A stretch of DNA of 64,000 nt from UMGS1901 sp934122115 (GTDB lineage Bacteria > Bacillota > Clostridia > TANB77 > CAG-508). Location of the stretch: positions 1 to 64,000 of the forward strand of contig CAKOVU010000007.1 of NCBI GenBank assembly GCA_934122115.1, in the 5' to 3' direction. This document shows positions 9,008 to 17,715 of this stretch, one piece after another. The translations under genes and the position numbers were made by a program. The notes under the pieces are model-generated. The model worked only from the letters and a program-made list of their open reading frames with translations. It was not told where the DNA came from and did not search any database. Numbering within the stretch: the stretch's first letter is position 1; every line of letters starts with the position of its first letter.

Positions 9008-9691
9008 TTATTTTTTACAAATTACTACTCTTCTATTTAAGTCTTCTCCAATGCTATAAGTTCTTACTGTTGGGCTATCTTGTAACTTTGTATGAATTAT
9101 TTTTCTTTCGTATGGGCTCATTGGCTCCAATGTTACTTTTTTTCCACTTTTTGTAACTGTTTTTTCAATTTTAACAGCTAATTCTTCTAGTGTGTTTTTT
9201 CTCTTGTTTCTGTAATTTTCAATATCTACAATTATTTTTACAGAACTATTTATTGCATTCGCAGCTACATTCGTTAAGATTAATTGCAATGCGTTTAGTG
9301 CCTCTCCTCTATATCCTATCAATTTAGTAGCATCTTTTCCATTTATCTCTACAAGCAAGTATTGGTCGTCCTGTTCACTAATCATATATTGAATATTTTC
9401 TGAAATTGCACCTAAAAATTCATTTAAAAATTTTTCTAATGCTACTTTTGTTTTTTCAAAGTCTTGAGAAGAAACCTCTTCAACTTTTGCATGCTTCTTT
9501 TCTTCATGGCCTTTATCTTTTACAGATATTTCAACCTTTACAACATGTGGATCTAATATGTTAAAAAAGCTTTTTTTCTTCTCTTCTAAAACCCTTATAT
9601 CTACATCCTGTCTAGAAACATTTAATTTCTTTAATCCTTTTTCAATTGCTTCTGTAGTAGTCTTTCCCTCTGATATAATCTTATTTTCCAT
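9008..9691 (-). CDS. jag: RNA-binding protein Jag/KhpB (SpoIIIJ-associated)
   Basis: Jag/KhpB is an RNA-binding protein linked to cell elongation and encoded beside yidC. The 227-residue protein has a Jag-N domain (about residues 5-55, with the KKKSFFNILD segment), a KH domain with the GYRGEALNALQ loop (about 128-138) and a C-terminal R3H domain (LEPMSPYERKIIHTKL, about 187-202). It is 23 bp downstream of yidC in the same transcript. Confidence 0.93.
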   Translation of the reverse strand: MENKIISEGKTTTEAIEKGLKKLNVSRQDVDIRVLEEKKKSFFNILDPHVVKVEISVKDKGHEEKKHAKVEEVSSQDFEKTKVALEKFLNEFLGAISENIQYMISEQDDQYLLVEINGKDATKLIGYRGEALNALQLILTNVAANAINSSVKIIVDIENYRNKRKNTLEELAVKIEKTVTKSGKKVTLEPMSPYERKIIHTKLQDSPTVRTYSIGEDLNRRVVICKK

Positions 9692-9714
9692 CTTCTAAAT
9701 CCTTTCTGAAAGTA

Positions 9715-10584
9715 TTATTTTTCTTCCTTACTTTCATCAAATTTATTTATTATCAATCTTTCTATTATCATCAATACATTGCTAACAAACCAATACAATG
9801 CTAAGCCTAATGGTGCTATAAAAGCTATAAACACCGACATTATAGGCATCATATACGACATACTTTTATTCATTTGTTGCATTGATTCTAAAGCTTCTTC
9901 TTGAGGATCTACTTCTTCTTTGCTTTTTTCTCCGTCTTCTGAAGATTCTATAAGTTTTACGTCTTTTTTCTTTTTAGATTGAAGATTATTAGTAATTTTT
10001 ATACTTATAAAAGTAGTTATAACGTATAAAATCGGAATTATATATACTTTATAGTCAGTTAAATTTTGATTAGGAACTTTGCTTAAATCCAAACCTAAAA
10101 ATTCCATATTAATATATACATTACTATCTTCTGCCGCTTTCTTCTGGATTACTGCAATTTCTGCATATGCTGGACTAGTTCCAGTTTCTTCTTTTATTTC
10201 TTGAACATATTTATCTATTAAACCTGTATCAACCTTTTTCATATAAGTTAAAGGTTTACTTACTAAATAAAATACCGCTAATATAATTATAATTTGTAAA
10301 ATTGAACTTAAGCAACCTGTAAAAGGACTCATTTTTTCTCTTTTATATAGTTCAATGGTCTCTTGATTCAATTTTTCAGGATTATTTCTATATTTTCTTT
10401 GTATCTCATTCATTTTCTCTTGCATTTCTGCTGATTTTTTCATTGATTTTTGCTGTTTTATTGTAATAGGTATTAAAATTATACGTAATAAAACAGAAAA
10501 TACAATTATCGCTACACCATAATTATTAAAAATTTGGTATAACCAATTAAGTAAATATCCAAATAAATTTGATATTGCTCCCAT
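9715..10584 (-). CDS. yidC: Membrane protein insertase YidC/OxaA
   Basis: YidC inserts and folds membrane proteins. The 289-residue Gram-positive-type protein has membrane segments at about 15-35, 93-113, 176-198 and 242-275. It keeps the conserved Arg at the start of the hydrophilic groove (LLRIILIPITIKQQKS, about 27-42). A Lys/Glu-rich loop lies around 203-230. The conserved N-terminal lipobox Cys seen in many relatives is absent. In spore formers the paralogue SpoIIIJ serves sporulation; I cannot tell which role this copy has. Confidence 0.93.
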   Translation of the reverse strand: MGAISNLFGYLLNWLYQIFNNYGVAIIVFSVLLRIILIPITIKQQKSMKKSAEMQEKMNEIQRKYRNNPEKLNQETIELYKREKMSPFTGCLSSILQIIIILAVFYLVSKPLTYMKKVDTGLIDKYVQEIKEETGTSPAYAEIAVIQKKAAEDSNVYINMEFLGLDLSKVPNQNLTDYKVYIIPILYVITTFISIKITNNLQSKKKKDVKLIESSEDGEKSKEEVDPQEEALESMQQMNKSMSYMMPIMSVFIAFIAPLGLALYWFVSNVLMIIERLIINKFDESKEEK

Positions 10585-10593
10585 AAAAACCTC

Positions 10594-10812
10594 CTATTTT
10601 AAAGGGTCATACCCTCCTTTTGAAAATGGATTGCATTTAAATATTCGTTTTATTCCTTTTATAGTTCCCTTTACACTTCCATATTTTTCAATCGCTTGTT
10701 TTGTATATTCCGAACAACTTGGATAATATTTGCAATTATACCCTCTAGAATTTATAATTGGTGATACTACTTTTTGATATTTATTTATCAAATATATTAA
10801 TGCTTTTTTCAT
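10594..10812 (-). CDS. yidD: Membrane protein insertion efficiency factor YidD
   Basis: This 72-residue protein has the YidD hallmarks: CKYYPSCSEYTKQAI (about residues 27-41) and the ending FKCNPFSKGGYDPL. It lies between rnpA and yidC with gaps of about 9 bp on either side, the standard order. The family helps membrane insertion next to YidC. Confidence 0.95.
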   Translation of the reverse strand: MKKALIYLINKYQKVVSPIINSRGYNCKYYPSCSEYTKQAIEKYGSVKGTIKGIKRIFKCNPFSKGGYDPLK

Positions 10813-10820
10813 CTTTCCTC

Positions 10821-11162
10821 TTACTTTAAAATATTTGCTTTCTCAAAAATATTTATCATTTCCTTCTTTATTTCATAAAAATCGGCATTTTCACACCTTG
10901 TGTTTTTATTCCATAAGAATACTATATCATTTCCAACTTCTAAATTATCTTTTAAAAGTATATAATTTTCTCTTATAAGCCTCTTCAATCTGTTTCTAGT
11001 AACAGCATGGCAAAGCTTTTTATTTATTGCAATTCCAATGTTGTTTATTTCTTTATTGTTTTTTCTTATATATACTATAATTTGATTTCTAACATAATAT
11101 TTACCATATTGCAAAACATTTTTAAATTCATAATTCTTTTTTAAAGTATTTATTTTTCTCAT
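10821..11162 (-). CDS. rnpA: Ribonuclease P protein component
   Basis: RnpA is the protein subunit of RNase P and matures tRNA 5' ends. The 113-residue protein carries the family motif RNRLKRLIRE (about residues 57-66). It follows rpmH, with a terminator-like hairpin (11194-11224) in between that could reduce read-through. Confidence 0.95.
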   Translation of the reverse strand: MRKINTLKKNYEFKNVLQYGKYYVRNQIIVYIRKNNKEINNIGIAINKKLCHAVTRNRLKRLIRENYILLKDNLEVGNDIVFLWNKNTRCENADFYEIKKEMINIFEKANILK

Positions 11163-11193
11163 ATTTTTCCCTTTTATGGCTGATATGCTATTG

Positions 11194-11224
11194 CAAAAAG
11201 ACCACTAAATCATCTAGTGGTCTC
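11194..11224 (-). terminator. Attenuating terminator between rpmH and rnpA
   Basis: A perfect 9-bp stem (AGACCACTA/TAGTGGTCT) with a short loop is followed on the minus strand by TTTTT. It sits just after rpmH and probably lets more rpmH than rnpA mRNA be made. Confidence 0.7.
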
Positions 11225-11228
11225 AACC

Positions 11229-11363
11229 TTATGCACTTAATCTCTTTCTTCCTTTTGCACGTCTAGCTTTTAATATATTTCTTCCAGATCTTGTGCTCAT
11301 TCTTTTCATAAAGCCATGTTCTTTTTGATTTTGTCTTTGTTTTGGCTGATATGTTCTCTTCAT
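11229..11363 (-). CDS. rpmH: 50S ribosomal protein L34
   Basis: This 44-residue, very basic protein reads MKRTYQPKQRQ at the start and ends RAKGRKRLSA, as L34 does. A GGAGGT ribosome site lies 8 bp before the ATG. It opens the leftward cluster beside oriC in the usual place. Confidence 0.97.
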   Translation of the reverse strand: MKRTYQPKQRQNQKEHGFMKRMSTRSGRNILKARRAKGRKRLSA

Positions 11364-11434
11364 CTCTTTGCACCTCCAAATATTCAAATATTTATATTAT
11401 ATATGTTATATAATTTTATTCATAAGTAATGTTA

Positions 11435-11464
11435 ATTATATATCACTTTTCCTAACAAAGTCAA
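11435..11464 (-). promoter_or_regulatory. rpmH promoter
   Basis: On the minus strand TTGACT (11459-11464) is followed after 18 bp by TATAAT (11435-11440), about 70 bp before the rpmH start. Confidence 0.6.
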
Positions 11465-11501
11465 GCTTTTAGGCTAAAAATAAATATTTTTATTTTTTAT
11501 A

Positions 11502-11531
11502 TTGACTATTGAACTTCATTTTTGATATTAT
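11502..11531 (+). promoter_or_regulatory. dnaA promoter candidate
   Basis: TTGACT (11502-11507) and TATTAT (11526-11531) are separated by 18 bp and read rightwards. The DnaA boxes at 11621-11665 lie between this promoter and dnaA, which fits the usual DnaA autoregulation. Confidence 0.5.
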
Positions 11532-11620
11532 ATACGAAAAAAGAGCTGTTATTAAAAATACTTTTGTGTTTTTTTGCTTGCAAAATACTACAATATGGAT
11601 TAAAATAGCTATTGCAAAAG

Positions 11621-11665
11621 TTATCCACATTTTGTGGATAACTATGTTGATAACTATGTGAATAA
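11621..11665 (+). other. oriC: oriC, part 1: DnaA-box cluster upstream of dnaA
   Basis: Four DnaA-type 9-mers lie within 45 bp. They are TTATCCACA (11621-11629) and, inverted, TGTGGATAA (11633-11641), TGTTGATAA (11645-11653) and TGTGAATAA (11657-11665). The first two match the consensus exactly. The rest of the 350-bp rpmH-dnaA gap holds the two divergent promoters and AT-rich DNA. Confidence 0.85.
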
Positions 11666-11712
11666 ATTTTTATTTCCTATCTTTTTCTAGGATCTTGGAA
11701 GGATGAACATTA

Positions 11713-13065
11713 ATGCAAAATGAACTAACTGACTTATTAACAAAAGCAAAAGAACTTTTAAAAGAAGAAACCACAAGAATTTCTTACGAAACGTGGATTA
11801 AAGGATTAGAAATACAAAGTGAAAACAATGGAGATATTGTTTTACTTACATCTACAGAGTTTCAAAAAAATATTGTTGATTCTAAATATAATGATTTGTT
11901 AACAAATACTTTTAATTTTTTAACAAATAAGGATTGCACTGTAACAATAGTATCAAGAGAAGAACTAGAAAAACAGGCAAAAACAGAATCTCCCAATGCG
12001 GGCAACAATATAATGGTTGAAGCTCCTATTAATTATGCAATAACAAATTTAAATGCAAAATACACTTTTGATTCTTTTGTTGTAGGAAATAATAATAAGT
12101 TCGCGCATGCTGCAGCATTAGCTGTTGCAGAAGCACCTGCTTCATCTTACAATCCACTATATATATATGGTGGCGTTGGATTGGGCAAAACGCACTTAAT
12201 GCATGCTATTGGAAATGAGATTTTAAAAAACAATAAAAATGCTAAAGTATTATATGTTACATCCGAAACATTTACAAATCAACTAATAAATGCAATTAAA
12301 GATAATAAAAATGAACAATTTAGAACAAAATACCGAAATATAGATGTTCTATTAATTGATGATATTCAATTTATCGCTGGAAAGGATAGTATTCAAGAAG
12401 AATTTTTTCACACATTTAATACTTTATATGAAAGTGGAAAGCAGATAATTTTATCAAGCGATAAACCACCAAAAGATATTCAATTATTAGAAGATCGTTT
12501 GAAATCTAGATTCGAATGGGGAATAATCGCAGATATTTCAAATCCAGATTATGAAACTCGTTTAGCTATCCTTAGAAAGAAAGCTCAATTAGATAATATA
12601 TTGATAGATGATGATATTTTATCTAATATTGCTACAAGGATAGATTCTAATATTAGAGAATTAGAAGGAACCTTAAATAAATTAATAGCCAAAGCATCTT
12701 TAACAAATAGTCCAATTACAATGGAAATGGCAGAGAGAGCTATTAATGATATAGTTTCTCAGCAAGAAAAAGTAATTTCCTCAGATTATATACAAGAAGT
12801 TGTTGGAAAATACTTTAATATAAATCCAAAGGATTTAAAAGGCTCAAAGCGTTCAAACGATATTACCTTTCCAAGGCAAATAGCAATGTATTTGTGTAGA
12901 AACGTTGCAAACATGTCTTTACCTCAGATAGGGAAGGACTTTGGGAAGAGAGATCATACAACAGTAATGCATGCTTGTAGTAAAATTGAAAAAGAAATAA
13001 AAGAAAAAAGTAATACCAAGTTAATTGTGGAAAGTGTGAAAAACATTTTGCTAAATGGAAAATAA
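11713..13065 (+). CDS. dnaA: Chromosomal replication initiator protein DnaA
   Basis: DnaA binds the boxes of oriC and opens it. The 450-residue protein has the N-terminal DnaB-interaction domain and the AAA+ core, with Walker A GGVGLGKTHL (about residues 154-163) and Walker B LLIDDIQF (about 214-221). The C-terminal box-binding domain carries DHTTVMHACSKIE (about 415-427). The length is standard. It is flanked by DnaA boxes on both sides. Confidence 0.98.
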   Translation: MQNELTDLLTKAKELLKEETTRISYETWIKGLEIQSENNGDIVLLTSTEFQKNIVDSKYNDLLTNTFNFLTNKDCTVTIVSREELEKQAKTESPNAGNNIMVEAPINYAITNLNAKYTFDSFVVGNNNKFAHAAALAVAEAPASSYNPLYIYGGVGLGKTHLMHAIGNEILKNNKNAKVLYVTSETFTNQLINAIKDNKNEQFRTKYRNIDVLLIDDIQFIAGKDSIQEEFFHTFNTLYESGKQIILSSDKPPKDIQLLEDRLKSRFEWGIIADISNPDYETRLAILRKKAQLDNILIDDDILSNIATRIDSNIRELEGTLNKLIAKASLTNSPITMEMAERAINDIVSQQEKVISSDYIQEVVGKYFNINPKDLKGSKRSNDITFPRQIAMYLCRNVANMSLPQIGKDFGKRDHTTVMHACSKIEKEIKEKSNTKLIVESVKNILLNGK

Positions 13066-13166
13066 TTGATATATAAATATCTAAGGCTATTATTTAAAAT
13101 TCCTGTTTGCGAAAAATATGTTTCTTTTAAAATCTTAAAGATTTACTTACGGAAAGCTTACATTAG

Positions 13167-13380
13167 ATATCCACAGCCCCCTGTTGAAAACCTGTTAATA
13201 AAATGTTGATAACTCATGTTTCCACAGTTGTAAAATTTTAGTGTAGATAACTTTCAATTTTATCCACTAACTTATCAACATGAATTTAACTAGGGGCACA
13301 CATATTTGACTAAGTTTTCCACACAATCCACAGCACCTACTACTACTACTACTAAATATATTAATATTATTATATAAAAA
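13167..13380 (+). other. oriC: oriC, part 2: DnaA boxes, DnaA-trio-like repeat and AT-rich unwinding region
   Basis: The dnaA-dnaN gap holds about ten DnaA-box-like 9-mers, including 13167-13175, 13204-13212 (TGTTGATAA), 13242-13250, 13260-13268 and 13272-13280 (TTATCAACA). Two adjacent boxes, TTTTCCACA (13315-13323) and CAATCCACA (13324-13332), are followed by six tandem CTA triplets (13337-13354). On the complementary strand these read as 3'-GAT repeats. A purely AT stretch follows. This box, trio and AT-rich order matches the basal unwinding system described for Bacillus subtilis. Unwinding is inferred to occur here, next to dnaN. Confidence 0.8.
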
Positions 13381-13396
13381 GGAGAAAATTTAAGAT

Positions 13397-14518
13397 ATGA
13401 AAATCATTTGTGAGAAGGATAAAATCCTTAAAGCTCTTAATTCCGTAACAAAAGCTGTAGCTGTTAGAACTACAATGCCTATATTAGAAGGAATCTTAAT
13501 TCAAACTAACGATAACCAAATAAAATTAACAACTTATGATTTAGAAATAGGAATAGAATATGTAATTAATGATTGTAATGTTAAAGAACAAGGAGCTACA
13601 GTTGTTAATGCAATAATGTTTACTGAAATAATAAGAAGATTACCTGATACAGAAATAGTAATAACATTAAATGAAAATAACTTATTAGTAATTGAATGTG
13701 AAGGTTCTTTATATAAATTAGCTACAATGAATCCTGATGAATTCCCTGAATTACCAAAAATTAATATAGAGAATTCAATAGAAATAGAACAAACTACATT
13801 AAAAGATATGATTAGAAAAACTATTTTTGCAGTTAGCACAGAAGAAAACAGACCAATTTTTACAGGTTGCTTATTTGAAATAGCAAATAATAAATTAAAC
13901 GTAGTAGCAGTTGATGGATTTAGATTAGCATGGAAGAGTAAATTTTTACAAAATAAAGTAAACAATTTTTCTGCAGTAATACCAGGAAGAACATTAAATG
14001 AAATAAATAAGATTTTAAATGATTCTTTTGATATGATAAAAATTGGAGTAGCTAAAAATCAAGTATTATTTGAAATGGAAAATTGCAAAATAGTTACTAG
14101 GTTATTAGATGGGGAATTCTTAAACTATTCTAGTGTTATTCCAGAAAATTGGGAAACAAGAATAAGAGTTAGAAGAAGCACTTTACAAGAATGTTTTGAA
14201 AGAATAAGTTTAATATCTGCATCTAGTATAGAGAAAGAAAAGAAATATCCAGTAAAAGTTACTATAGATATAGGAAAAGTAATAATTTCTTGTACAAACC
14301 AAACTGGAGATGCAAAAGAAGAAATTTTTGTAAATACAGAGGGCAAGAATCTAGAAGCTGGATTTAATCCTAAATATTTCTTAGATGCACTTAGAAATAT
14401 TGATGATGACGAAATCTTTGTTGATTTTGGTACAAGCATTTCACCATGTATAATAAGACCAGTCGAAAGTGATGGAGATTATACATATATGATATTGCCA
14501 ATTAAACTAAAAGATTAA
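13397..14518 (+). CDS. dnaN: DNA polymerase III sliding clamp (beta subunit)
   Basis: DnaN forms the ring that tethers the replicative polymerase. The 373-residue protein has the three clamp domains at normal length. It begins MKIICEKDKILKAL and ends in the MILPIKL-type C-terminus of the family (YMILPIKLKD). It lies directly after oriC. No S4-domain gene separates it from recF, unlike in Bacillus. Confidence 0.97.
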   Translation: MKIICEKDKILKALNSVTKAVAVRTTMPILEGILIQTNDNQIKLTTYDLEIGIEYVINDCNVKEQGATVVNAIMFTEIIRRLPDTEIVITLNENNLLVIECEGSLYKLATMNPDEFPELPKINIENSIEIEQTTLKDMIRKTIFAVSTEENRPIFTGCLFEIANNKLNVVAVDGFRLAWKSKFLQNKVNNFSAVIPGRTLNEINKILNDSFDMIKIGVAKNQVLFEMENCKIVTRLLDGEFLNYSSVIPENWETRIRVRRSTLQECFERISLISASSIEKEKKYPVKVTIDIGKVIISCTNQTGDAKEEIFVNTEGKNLEAGFNPKYFLDALRNIDDDEIFVDFGTSISPCIIRPVESDGDYTYMILPIKLKD

Positions 14519-14524
14519 ACAAAG

Positions 14525-14556
14525 TTTTCCACAGCTAGAACACAGAATGTGGAAAA
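14525..14556. repeat. Inverted pair of DnaA-box-like sites between dnaN and recF
   Basis: TTTTCCACA (14525-14533) and its inverse TGTGGAAAA (14548-14556) are separated by 14 bp in the 84-bp dnaN-recF gap. A small hairpin (AAATCAG...CTGATTT, about 14567-14586) follows. The pair could be an extra DnaA-binding site or a weak hairpin. Confidence 0.5.
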
Positions 14557-14602
14557 CTATATACGGAAATCAGCATTTACTGATTTATTTTGAGGATATA
14601 AA

Positions 14603-15670
14603 ATGTACATTGATAAAATTATTTTAAAGAATTATAGAAATTATGAAGAGCAAGAGATAGAATTAAATCCACATATTAATGTGTTTTATGGGGACAATGC
14701 ACAAGGAAAAACGAACATTTTAGAATCAATTTTTATGAGTAGTTTTGGAAAGTCTTTTAGAACTACAAAAGATAAAGAAATGATAAAAATTGGAGAAGAT
14801 TTTTTAGAAACTAATATTTTTTATAAAAAATCTGATAGAGAAGGAAAAATAAAAGTAATAATATCAAATAAAAAACAAATTGAAGTAAATGGAGTAAAAA
14901 TAAAAAAATTAAGTGAATTAATTGGAAAATTAAATATAGTTATTTTTACTCCAGATGATATTCAGATTTTAAAAAGTGGGCCTGATAGAAGAAGAAGATT
15001 TTTAGATATGATGATTGGACAATTAAGGCCAAATTATGTTTATACATTAAATTTATATTTAAAAACATTAGAACAAAGAAATAATTATTTGAAACAAATA
15101 AGAGAAGAAAATAAACCAGATAATATGCTAGAAATTTGGAATGAAAAATTAGCAGAGTATGGACAAATTATTTTTAAATATAGGGAAGAATTTATAGCTA
15201 AAATAAATAATAAAATACAAAAAATTCATCCAGAAGTAACTTCTAATAATGAAATTCTAGAAATTAAATATATAACTGAATGTGAAAATAAAGAAAATTA
15301 TTTAAAATTATTAGAGCAAAGGAAAAAGTTAGATATAATAAAAGGATATACTACAAAGGGAATTCATAGAGATGATTTTAAATGTTTAATAAATGGAAAA
15401 GAAATTGAAATTTATGGCTCACAAGGGCAGCATAGAACAGCAGTGTTATCATTAAAATTAGCAGAATTATATGTTATTTATGATGAAATAGGGGAATATC
15501 CAATTTTATTATTAGATGATTTTATGTCTGAATTGGATGAAAAGAGAAGAAATAGTTTTATAAATTACATTAAAGATACACAAGTAATAATAACTTGTAC
15601 AGATAAAATGGAATTTAAAGAAAAAGAACAATACAATGTTTTTTATGTTAAAGGTGGAAAAATAATATAA
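14603..15670 (+). CDS. recF: DNA replication/repair protein RecF
   Basis: RecF is an SMC-like ATPase that loads RecA at gaps. The 355-residue protein has Walker A GDNAQGKTN (about residues 30-38), the ABC signature region YGSQGQHRTAVLSLKLAEL (about 271-289) and Walker B LLLDDFMSELD (about 303-313). It lies in the usual dnaN-recF-gyrB order. Confidence 0.97.
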   Translation: MYIDKIILKNYRNYEEQEIELNPHINVFYGDNAQGKTNILESIFMSSFGKSFRTTKDKEMIKIGEDFLETNIFYKKSDREGKIKVIISNKKQIEVNGVKIKKLSELIGKLNIVIFTPDDIQILKSGPDRRRRFLDMMIGQLRPNYVYTLNLYLKTLEQRNNYLKQIREENKPDNMLEIWNEKLAEYGQIIFKYREEFIAKINNKIQKIHPEVTSNNEILEIKYITECENKENYLKLLEQRKKLDIIKGYTTKGIHRDDFKCLINGKEIEIYGSQGQHRTAVLSLKLAELYVIYDEIGEYPILLLDDFMSELDEKRRNSFINYIKDTQVIITCTDKMEFKEKEQYNVFYVKGGKII

Positions 15671-15675
15671 AAAAA

Positions 15676-15705
15676 TTGCAAAAAAATAAAAATTAATGTT
15701 ATTAT
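15676..15705 (+). promoter_or_regulatory. gyrB promoter candidate
   Basis: TTGCAA (15676-15681) and TATTAT (15700-15705) are separated by 18 bp. The gyrB ATG lies 38 bp further on, so gyrB may have its own promoter as well as read-through from recF. Confidence 0.5.
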
Positions 15706-15742
15706 ATAAATATATAATACGATACGAAAGGATGTTTAAAGA

Positions 15743-17674
15743 ATGGAAAAATATAATCATGAGTACAATGCAGAACAGATACAAGTCTTAGAAGGTCTAG
15801 AAGCAGTAAGAAAAAGACCTGGTATGTATATAGGAAGTGTTTCTATAAGAGGTTTACACCATCTTGTATATGAAATTGTAGATAACTGTGTTGATGAAGC
15901 TTTAGCTGGGTATTGTACACATATACATATTATAATAGAAAAGGGAAATATTATATCTGTAGAAGATGATGGAAGGGGAATTCCAGTAGATATACATCCT
16001 AAAACACATATTTCAGCTGCGGAAACTGTTTACACAGTATTACATGCTGGTGGAAAATTTGGAGGAGATAGTGGATACAAGGTTTCAGGTGGTCTTCATG
16101 GTGTAGGTGCTTCTGTTGTAAATGCCTTATCTGAATGGGCGGAAGTAACAATACAAAGAGACGGTGGAATATACCAAATGAAATTCCAAAGAGGTAAAAC
16201 AGTTGAGAAATTGACTGAAGTAGGAAAATCTAAAAAAACTGGAACTAAAGTTAGATTTTTAGCAGATAGCACTATTTTTGAAACATTAAATTATGATTTT
16301 GATACATTGGAAGAGAGATTTAGAGAAATAGCTTTCTTGAATAAAGGCTTACACATTGTAATAGAAGATCAAAGAGATGATGAGAATTTAAGAAAATCAG
16401 AATTCTGTTTTGAAGGAGGATTAAATTCTTTTGTAGAATTTTTAAATAAAAATAAAGAAAAAATTCATCCACTTCCAATTTATATAGAAAAAGATGGGGA
16501 AGTACCAGTTGAAATAGCAATCCAATATACTACAGCATATTCAGAAAATATTTATACATTTGTAAATAACATTAATACAATAGAAGGTGGAACTCATTTA
16601 GAAGGATTTAAAAGAGGAGTTACTAAAGTATTTAATGATTATGCAAGAAACCATAATATATTAAAGGATAAAGATGGAAACTTACAAGGTGAAGATATTA
16701 GAGAAGGAATGACTGCAGTTATTTCTGTAAAGGTAAAAGAACCTCAATTTGAAGGACAAACTAAAACAAAATTAGGAAATAGTAATGTAACAGGTATTGT
16801 TCAATCAATGGTAGTAGAGGCATTAACACCATTTTTAGAGGAAAATCCTTCTGTTGCAAAAGCAATATTGGAAAAATGTATTAGTGCATCAAGAGCTAGA
16901 GAAGCAGCGAGAAAAGCTAGGGAATTAGTAAGAAGAAAGAATTCGTTAGAATCAACTACATTACCAGGAAAATTGGCAGATTGTAGTGAGAAGGATGCTT
17001 CTCAATGTGAAGTTTATATAGTCGAAGGAGATTCTGCAGGTGGTAGTGCAAAGCAAGGAAGAGATAGAAGATTCCAAGCAATACTTCCATTATGGGGAAA
17101 AATGCTAAATGTAGAGAAATCAAGAGCTGATAAAATTTATAATAATGATAAATTACAACCAGTAATTTTAGCAGTAGGAGCTGGTATTGGAGCTGATTTT
17201 GATATAACAAAAATACGTTATGGCAAAGTAATAATAATGGCGGATGCCGATGTTGATGGTGCACATATTAGAACTCTTTTGTTAACATTTTTCTTTAGAT
17301 ATATGAGACCATTAATAGAAAATGGTAATGTTTATTTAGCTCAACCACCACTATATAAATTATCTAAGAAAGGTATGCAAGATATATATTGCTACACAGA
17401 TGATGATTTAACTAGAGCATATAAAGAGCTTGCAGAAAAAGGAATTGCTAGAGAACAAGTTGGAATCCAAAGATATAAAGGTTTAGGAGAAATGAACCCA
17501 GAACAATTATGGGAAACAACAATGGATCCAAAATCTAGAATATTAATTAAAGTTACTATGGAAGATGCAATGAAAGCAGACCAAATATTTAATGTATTAA
17601 TGGGGGATGAAATTGCCCCTAGAAGAGAATTCATAGAAAAAAATGCAAAATATGTTAAAAACTTAGACGTATAA
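15743..17674 (+). CDS. gyrB: DNA gyrase subunit B
   Basis: GyrB is the ATPase subunit of gyrase. The 643-residue protein has the GHKL ATP-binding motifs (VDNCVDEALAG, about residues 46-56; DDGRGIPV; GLHGVGASVVNAL). It also has the Toprim motif EGDSAGGSAKQGRDR (about 427-441) and MADADVDGAHI (about 502-512), and the C-terminal RYKGLGEMNPEQLWET. The length is standard. In most Clostridia gyrA follows at once; here about 3.8 kb with a type IV secretion-like gene set intervenes. Confidence 0.97.
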   Translation: MEKYNHEYNAEQIQVLEGLEAVRKRPGMYIGSVSIRGLHHLVYEIVDNCVDEALAGYCTHIHIIIEKGNIISVEDDGRGIPVDIHPKTHISAAETVYTVLHAGGKFGGDSGYKVSGGLHGVGASVVNALSEWAEVTIQRDGGIYQMKFQRGKTVEKLTEVGKSKKTGTKVRFLADSTIFETLNYDFDTLEERFREIAFLNKGLHIVIEDQRDDENLRKSEFCFEGGLNSFVEFLNKNKEKIHPLPIYIEKDGEVPVEIAIQYTTAYSENIYTFVNNINTIEGGTHLEGFKRGVTKVFNDYARNHNILKDKDGNLQGEDIREGMTAVISVKVKEPQFEGQTKTKLGNSNVTGIVQSMVVEALTPFLEENPSVAKAILEKCISASRAREAARKARELVRRKNSLESTTLPGKLADCSEKDASQCEVYIVEGDSAGGSAKQGRDRRFQAILPLWGKMLNVEKSRADKIYNNDKLQPVILAVGAGIGADFDITKIRYGKVIIMADADVDGAHIRTLLLTFFFRYMRPLIENGNVYLAQPPLYKLSKKGMQDIYCYTDDDLTRAYKELAEKGIAREQVGIQRYKGLGEMNPEQLWETTMDPKSRILIKVTMEDAMKADQIFNVLMGDEIAPRREFIEKNAKYVKNLDV

Positions 17675-17683
17675 AATAAATAT

Positions 17684-17715
17684 AATACCCTATAAGATAT
17701 TTCTTATGGGGTATT
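17684..17715 (+). terminator. Terminator-like hairpin after gyrB
   Basis: AATACCCTATAAGA (17684-17697) pairs with TCTTATGGGGTATT (17702-17715) with one mismatch and one wobble, around a 4-nt loop. The T-tract after it is poor (ATTAT), so termination may be partial. Confidence 0.5.
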
